In this document: positions 7,606-10,971 of the stretch, in pieces
Layout: the number at the start of each line of letters is the position of its first letter
Numbering within the stretch: position 1 is the first letter of the stretch
Assembly (NCBI GenBank): GCA_011052285.1
Contig: DRJH01000022.1
Coordinates: forward strand, 1 to 10,971
DNA length: 10,971 nt
From: Gammaproteobacteria bacterium
GTDB lineage: Bacteria > Pseudomonadota > Gammaproteobacteria > Arenicellales > DRJH01
Direction of reading: 5' to 3'
Position numbers and translations under genes: made by a program
The notes under the pieces: generated by a model
The model's database searches: none
Told to the model about the DNA's origin: nothing
What the model saw: only the letters and a program-made list of their open reading frames with translations

Positions 7606-8419
7606 TTTGCATTGTCATATGTTACCGGGTATCGATGACGGTGCCGGGGACATGGATACCGCACTACAAATGGCCCGAATGGCCGTTGAAGATGGCATTC
7701 ACTATAGCGTCTGCACACCGCATATTTATCCGGGCATGTACGAAAATACTGCCGAGAGTATCCATATCGCGCTCGCAGCGTATCGACGGGCTCTCGCAAA
7801 AGCTGAAATCCCGTTGCGACTGGGCTATGGTGCTGACACGCACCTGATCCCCGAGCTGGTAGCCGATATCAATAATGGGCGTATCCCAACGCTCAATGCC
7901 ACACGCTATTTTCTGTTTGAACCACCACACCATGTCTCACCACCACGGTTTTGCGAATCCGTGTTCAATACCATTGTCGCCGGCTATGTGCCATTGATCA
8001 CCCATCCCGAAAGGCTGACCTGGATCGATGATCACTACGATCAATTCATTGAAGTTGCCAAACAAGGCGCCTGGATCCAGCTGACTTCCGGCAGTCTGGT
8101 CGGCCGTTTCGGCAAGCGTGCCCGCTACTGGTCCGAGCGATTTCTCGATGAAGGCATGGTCCACGTATTGGCGACAGATGCCCATGACCTTCACTACCGA
8201 CGACCCTGGCTCGCTGAAGGACGTGATGCAGCAGCCATTTGGGTGGGGGAAGAAGAAGCATCGAGAATGGTCGGCGAACGCCCGACGGCCGTGCTGAAAA
8301 ACCTTGCACCAGAGCAGATTGCCGAACCCCCAGGGCTTTCCGGGCTCTTTCATTCTGGCCATAAGCCACAGCAACCCCGGCACAAAGGCTGGTTAAAAAA
8401 ATGGTTTCAATCCATTTAA
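7598..8419 (+). CDS. PHP-family protein-tyrosine phosphatase (CpsB/YwqE-like)
   Basis: Enzymes of this family are metal-dependent phosphatases that remove phosphate from the tyrosine cluster of BY-kinases and so tune capsule or exopolysaccharide synthesis. The metal-binding motifs are present in order: DLHCHMLPGIDDG (3-15, with His5, His7, Asp13), TPH (40-42), GADTHL (78-83, Asp where many members have Glu), LFEPPHHV (106-113), THPER (135-139) and TDAHD (193-197). At 273 residues it is a little longer than typical; the last ~35 residues are a basic, probably disordered tail ending in a Lys/Trp-rich segment. It is transcribed away from the export genes, divergent from the protease and convergent with the glycosyl-phosphate transferase, so it is not in one operon with its likely substrate encoded at 2929-5238. 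Confidence 0.9.
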   Translation: MIDLHCHMLPGIDDGAGDMDTALQMARMAVEDGIHYSVCTPHIYPGMYENTAESIHIALAAYRRALAKAEIPLRLGYGADTHLIPELVADINNGRIPTLNATRYFLFEPPHHVSPPRFCESVFNTIVAGYVPLITHPERLTWIDDHYDQFIEVAKQGAWIQLTSGSLVGRFGKRARYWSERFLDEGMVHVLATDAHDLHYRRPWLAEGRDAAAIWVGEEEASRMVGERPTAVLKNLAPEQIAEPPGLSGLFHSGHKPQQPRHKGWLKKWFQSI

Positions 8420-8439
8420 TGAAATACAGTGCGTAACCG

Positions 8440-8452
8440 ACCTCCGGGAGGT
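8440..8452. repeat. Short inverted repeat between convergent genes
   Basis: ACCTCCGGGAGGT forms a compact GC-rich inverted repeat in the 35-bp gap between the phosphatase stop and the transferase stop. It could help end transcription from either side, but there is no T-tract on either strand, so it is not a canonical terminator. Confidence 0.3.
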
Positions 8453-8454
8453 GG

Positions 8455-9507
8455 TCAGAGAATAGAGAACTTGCTACGAGCGCGACGTACGATCGAGACA
8501 TAAGCAAGCGGGTAAAACAGAAGAAAAGGTACAAAGACCCAAAGTCGCGCCTCCCCACCGATCTCCACCATGATACTGGCGGCAAATCCCTGCAGCACCC
8601 CAAGCGCTGCGTAGATCAAGGTAACCTGTCCGTGGCTCAACCCCATGCGCACTAGCAGCTGATAGGCATGCGTACGATGCGCCTGAGTGATATTTTCCCC
8701 CGCTATTACCCGCCTGCACAATGTAGCCAAGGTATCAAAGATGAAGTGCAGCAGCAGCAGCGGGACCACAAGAAATGAGGTATGCGAATAATCGTAACGA
8801 GCCGCCACGATCGCCATGACGGCAAAAATAAAGCCCAAAAAAGCACTCCCCACATCGCCGAGAAATATTCGTGCGGGTGGTCGGTTAAAGACCAAAAATC
8901 CACCGGCTCCAGCCAATATTGTATAACTCGTGATATAAATAAACAGGCTATCGTGGCGGAATGTGATGTAGGCAAAAAAAGCACTGGCTATGACTGCAGT
9001 CAGGGCAGCGAGTCCATCGATGCCATCCATAAAATTATAGCTATTGGTTAAACCGACGATCCACAACACGGTCAATACCGTTCCCAACCATGGGAGCTGC
9101 AAGGTACCAACAAATGGTATTGAAAATTGGTCCAGTACAATACCAGAGGCGACCACAAAGAGTGCGGCCAACAACTGTGTCGCCAGCTTGACCAAAAAAC
9201 CCTGTCCAGTCAGATCATCCAGAAAGGAAATCACAGCAATCAACAATGCTGAGCCCAGGAAAGCCCAGAAATACTGCTGGCTCAACGGCGTCTTGTCACC
9301 CAATAGGTCAATAGCGATTACGCCCAGCAAAAAAGTCACCACGATCGCCACACCGCCCCCACGTGGGATGGGGGAGTGATGAGAAGAGCGTGCATTCGGG
9401 ACATCCATAATTTGCACCCTGCTCAGCATCAACCAGGTCAGTAATGTGGCAATACCAAACAGGATGACTGCAAAAACAAGATGTGAAAGAAAGGATAAAA
9501 GAGTCAT
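8455..9507 (-). CDS. Undecaprenyl-phosphate sugar-1-phosphate transferase (WecA/WbpL/MraY family)
   Basis: This integral membrane enzyme transfers a sugar-1-phosphate, probably an N-acetylated amino sugar, from a UDP-sugar to undecaprenyl phosphate, the first step of a lipid-linked glycan. About ten hydrophobic segments span the 350 residues. Diagnostic motifs are DVPNARSSHHSPIPRGGG (35-52), the DD pair in SFLDD (94-98), NSYNFMDGIDG (155-165), RIFLGDVGSAFLGF (213-226, Asp218) and HRTHAYQLL (277-285). The RSSHxxPxPRGGG form and the HR(T)H segment resemble WbpL/WecA rather than MraY. Substrate choice cannot be read from sequence alone. The start at 9507 has no strong Shine-Dalgarno, but the first hydrophobic helix begins directly after it and no better start is seen. 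It is convergent with the phosphatase gene. It probably starts the repeat unit exported by the Wza/Wzc-like pair, though it could serve O-antigen or another glycan. Confidence 0.92.
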   Translation of the reverse strand: MTLLSFLSHLVFAVILFGIATLLTWLMLSRVQIMDVPNARSSHHSPIPRGGGVAIVVTFLLGVIAIDLLGDKTPLSQQYFWAFLGSALLIAVISFLDDLTGQGFLVKLATQLLAALFVVASGIVLDQFSIPFVGTLQLPWLGTVLTVLWIVGLTNSYNFMDGIDGLAALTAVIASAFFAYITFRHDSLFIYITSYTILAGAGGFLVFNRPPARIFLGDVGSAFLGFIFAVMAIVAARYDYSHTSFLVVPLLLLHFIFDTLATLCRRVIAGENITQAHRTHAYQLLVRMGLSHGQVTLIYAALGVLQGFAASIMVEIGGEARLWVFVPFLLFYPLAYVSIVRRARSKFSIL

Positions 9508-9592
9508 AGGATTGTCGCAATGGTGCAGCTACTATTCGCACGTAAAACCACTTGTTGGCCGACATTACGATACAGCATCTCTTGATACAGGC

Positions 9593-9598
9593 ATTATA
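9593..9598 (-). promoter_or_regulatory. Candidate -10 box for the transferase gene
   Basis: The minus strand carries a perfect TATAAT, about 86 nt upstream of the ATG at 9507. The hexamer 17 nt further upstream (GTGATT) is a poor -35, so an activator or a weak promoter would be implied. The 14-bp tandem repeat covers the place where -35 contacts or an activator would sit. Confidence 0.4.
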
Positions 9599-9622
9599 GC
9601 GGTTCGTCGCAACAGAATCACC

Positions 9623-9650
9623 GCCTCTATTACTACGCCTCTATTACTAC
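9623..9650. repeat. Perfect 14-bp tandem duplication
   Basis: GCCTCTATTACTAC occurs twice head to tail (9623-9636 and 9637-9650) with no mismatch. It lies just upstream of the candidate -10 box of the transferase gene. Confidence 0.85.
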
Positions 9651-9688
9651 CTCCTCAACGTAGCTCCTCCTCAGCACCCGTGACAGCG

Positions 9689-9723
9689 AAAAAAAAACGC
9701 CGATCCTGCAGGCATTGCCTACA
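9689..9723 (-). terminator. Weak terminator-like hairpin plus T-run downstream of phasin
   Basis: On the minus strand, TGTAGGC and GCCTGCA (9723-9707) pair around a 3-nt loop with one G-T wobble. Nine nucleotides later comes a run of nine T (9697-9689). The gap between stem and T-run is too long for a classical Rho-independent terminator, so this is tentative. It lies about 120 nt after the phasin stop. Confidence 0.25.
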
Positions 9724-9841
9724 AGAACGACGTATTCACTTCGATGACAAATTATGTGTCTGGATCACCGGGATGTAACAGCCCGAAATTCACGCTTGCT
9801 GGAGCAATCACCGGGTATCAACCGGGCATGCAGAAGATCAG

Positions 9842-10210
9842 CTAGGCGGCTTTCTTGGCAGAGGCTTTTCGCAGGTTGACCTGGGCTTTCTCCACCCCTT
9901 GCTCTACCCACTCACGTACCTCGGTACTACTGGAGGTTAACGCAGAAACCAGCTCCTGGCTGTTGTTCAGGCACTGTGTCATATAGTCCCCGACCAGCGT
10001 GCTCTGCTCTTTGACATAGGTACGTGGCTCATGGGCATTGACCAGCAGCTGGGTCTGTTCCACGCCAAATTTGATGGCTTGCTGGGCCCAATCGGCCTGC
10101 ATTGCCAAGAGCTTCTGGCTGGATTTAAGATTTAGATCGGTGGCCTGACGTAGTGAAGAAACTGCCTCACTGGTCACTTTATTCATAATATCATAGACTT
10201 GTGTATACAT
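9842..10210 (-). CDS. Phasin family protein
   Basis: Phasins coat polyhydroxyalkanoate granules and control their number and size. The 122-residue protein is of the usual small phasin size, appears wholly helical and amphipathic, and has the typical run 'LNLKSSQKLLAMQADWAQQA' near residues 26-45. It ends in an Ala/Lys-rich tail (RKASAKKAA) like those of other phasins. The start at 10210 is strongly supported by AGGAG six nucleotides upstream. It stands alone, 156 bp downstream of sucD on the same strand, with its own promoter-like site under an inverted repeat, so separate regulation is likely. No PHA synthase or reductase gene is visible in the window, so a role in storage is inferred from family membership; some phasin-like proteins have other roles. 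Confidence 0.85.
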   Translation of the reverse strand: MYTQVYDIMNKVTSEAVSSLRQATDLNLKSSQKLLAMQADWAQQAIKFGVEQTQLLVNAHEPRTYVKEQSTLVGDYMTQCLNNSQELVSALTSSSTEVREWVEQGVEKAQVNLRKASAKKAA

Positions 10211-10249
10211 GCTTAGCTCCTGTTCCTAAGAACGCAAGATGCAATTGAT

Positions 10250-10294
10250 AAGTATTTGTGCGGTGCAGCATATTGTTGCACCGCACAAATACTT
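10250..10294. repeat. 18-bp perfect inverted repeat over the phasin promoter
   Basis: AAGTATTTGTGCGGTGCA (10250-10267) is the exact reverse complement of 10277-10294, with a 9-nt loop. The arms are rich in TGC/GCA. It covers the promoter spacer, the -10 box and the expected transcription start of the phasin gene, as an operator for a dimeric repressor would. PhaR regulators of PHA genes are known to bind TGC-rich repeats, which makes PhaR the first candidate (inference). No T-run follows either arm directly, which argues against a terminator. Confidence 0.85.
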
Positions 10295-10300
10295 TGTCAA
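10272..10300 (-). promoter_or_regulatory. Sigma-70-type promoter of the phasin gene
   Basis: The minus strand has a perfect -35 TTGACA (10300-10295), a 17-nt spacer, and AACAAT (10277-10272) at the -10 position, four of six matches. Transcription would start near 10265, giving a leader of about 55 nt. The spacer is wholly occupied by one arm of the 18-bp inverted repeat. Confidence 0.6.
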
Positions 10301-10329
10301 GCCGAATGGGGTTTTTTTTACTGCCGTCA

Positions 10330-10363
10330 GGAGGCGCTGTCCGGGAATTCCCGGACAACCTCC
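10330..10363 (-). terminator. Strong palindromic hairpin just after sucD
   Basis: TGTCCGGGAATTCCCGGACA (10338-10357) is a perfect 20-bp palindrome that can form an 8-bp GC-rich stem with an AATT loop. GGAGG (10330-10334) and CCTCC (10359-10363) can extend it across a small internal loop. It begins three bases after the sucD stop codon, the usual place for an operon-end hairpin. There is no T-run after it on the minus strand (an A-run instead), so it may stabilise or attenuate the 3' end rather than act as an intrinsic terminator. Confidence 0.5.
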
Positions 10364-10366
10364 AGA

Positions 10367-10971
10367 TTACGCCATGGCCTGCTGCATCAATTTACCAATT
10401 TCGGCCGGATTGTGCGTCACCTGAATCCCGGCAGCCTCCAGTGCGGAGATCTTCTCCGCTGCGGTCCCTTTGCCTCCAGAGATAATCGCACCGGCATGGC
10501 CCATGCGCTTACCCGGAGGTGCGGTAACGCCAGCGATAAAACCCACCACCGGCTTGTCCATATGCTCCTTAACCCAGGCCGCACATTGCTCCTCATCCGT
10601 ACCACCGATTTCTCCACAAATTACCACCCCTTCAGTTGCCGGGTCGTCATTGAACATCTTGATCACATCAAGATGCTTCATGCCATTGACCGGATCGCCA
10701 CCGATACCGACACATGTGGATTGGCCCAGCCCCCGTGCGGTCAACTGGCCCACCACTTCATAGGTGAGTGTTCCGGAACGGGAGATGACCCCGATCGGCC
10801 CCTTCTTATGGATGTAGCCGGGCATAATACCCACCTTGACTTCATCAGGCGTAATCACCCCCGGGCAGTTAGGTCCCACCAAAAAAGTGCTCGTAGCGCG
10901 CATTTTCTGGCGGCTGATGATCATATCCTTGACCGGTACTCCTTCGGTAATACAGATCACCAACTCAACTC
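10367..10971 (-). CDS. sucD: Succinyl-CoA synthetase alpha subunit, partial (5' end beyond the window)
   Basis: SucD with SucC converts succinyl-CoA to succinate with nucleotide triphosphate formation in the TCA cycle. The visible ~201 residues are the C-terminal two thirds; E. coli SucD has 289. The coding frame continues through the right edge (…ELVICITEGVPVKDM), so the apparent start near 10963 is not real. Recognisable stretches are ITEGVP, GPNCPGVITP, SRSGTLTYEV, GIGGDPVNG and the active-site loop GHAGAIISGGKGTAAEK, whose His (codon 10498-10496) is the phosphohistidine carrier. The protein ends in the expected place with LMQQAMA. sucC would normally lie upstream, outside the window. A palindromic hairpin follows the stop. 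Confidence 0.97.
   Translation of the reverse strand, partial: VELVICITEGVPVKDMIISRQKMRATSTFLVGPNCPGVITPDEVKVGIMPGYIHKKGPIGVISRSGTLTYEVVGQLTARGLGQSTCVGIGGDPVNGMKHLDVIKMFNDDPATEGVVICGEIGGTDEEQCAAWVKEHMDKPVVGFIAGVTAPPGKRMGHAGAIISGGKGTAAEKISALEAAGIQVTHNPAEIGKLMQQAMA

Larger units (their letters stand above)
9508..9841. other. Gene-free stretch between phasin and transferase genes
   Basis: I see no convincing coding region in these 334 bases. The plus-strand frame across 9446-9778 overlaps the transferase and is low-complexity and basic. The stretch contains a candidate -10 box, a perfect 14-bp tandem repeat, a run of nine T on the minus strand and three copies of an ATCACCGGG-like word (9764-9772, 9807-9815, and 9817-9826 with one extra A). 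Confidence 0.6.

Noticed and set aside
9623..9650. CRISPR-like direct repeat
   Set aside because: Only two 14-bp copies directly abutting without spacers, and no cas genes in the window.
9446..9778. 110-residue plus-strand frame
   Set aside because: It overlaps the start of the transferase gene on the other strand, crosses the tandem repeat and is low-complexity and basic.
10250..10294. Rho-independent terminator of sucD
   Set aside because: The 18-bp inverted repeat has no T-run after it on the minus strand and is placed exactly over a promoter-like site for phasin, so an operator is the better reading.

Overview
The window looks like a chromosomal piece of a gammaproteobacterium of moderate GC. 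The support is a SucD of the usual bacterial type, a short phasin of the proteobacterial PHB family, a WecA/WbpL-type initiating transferase, a Wza/Wzc-type polysaccharide exporter and a large kinase-like/TPR/Sel1 membrane protein. The lineage is inferred from protein style only; a sulfur-oxidising or environmental gammaproteobacterium would fit, but nothing here proves it.

Layout, left to right. (1) 16-2814 (+): a 932-residue membrane protein with an N-terminal protein-kinase fold whose key catalytic positions are replaced (a probable pseudokinase), one membrane span, a coiled coil, TPR-like repeats and C-terminal Sel1 repeats. (2) 6124-2929 (-): a two-gene unit, Wza-like export protein then Wzc/GumC-like tyrosine autokinase, convergent with the pseudokinase gene. 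(3) 7343-6426 (-): a secreted trypsin-like protease, read in the same direction as the export pair. (4) 7400-7538: a 139-bp imperfect palindrome that looks like a MITE, lying between the protease and the divergent gene at 7598. (5) 7598-8419 (+): a PHP-type (CpsB/YwqE-like) protein-tyrosine phosphatase. (6) 9507-8455 (-): an undecaprenyl-phosphate sugar-1-phosphate transferase, convergent with the phosphatase. (7) 9508-9841: a gene-free stretch with a tandem repeat and a candidate promoter. (8) 10210-9842 (-): a phasin whose promoter is overlapped by an 18-bp perfect inverted repeat. (9) 10971-10367 (-): the C-terminal two thirds of sucD, running off the right edge, followed by a strong palindromic hairpin.

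How the parts fit. The transferase would start a lipid-linked polysaccharide repeat unit, Wza and Wzc would export and polymerise it across the envelope, and the PHP phosphatase is the expected antagonist of the Wzc C-terminal tyrosine cluster. Flippase, polymerase and further glycosyltransferases are not in the window. The right-hand part (sucD, phasin) belongs to central carbon and polyhydroxyalkanoate storage metabolism. The items most worth following up are the phasin operator/hairpin, the pseudokinase-Sel1 protein beside a tyrosine-kinase export system, and the MITE-like palindrome in the divergent control region.
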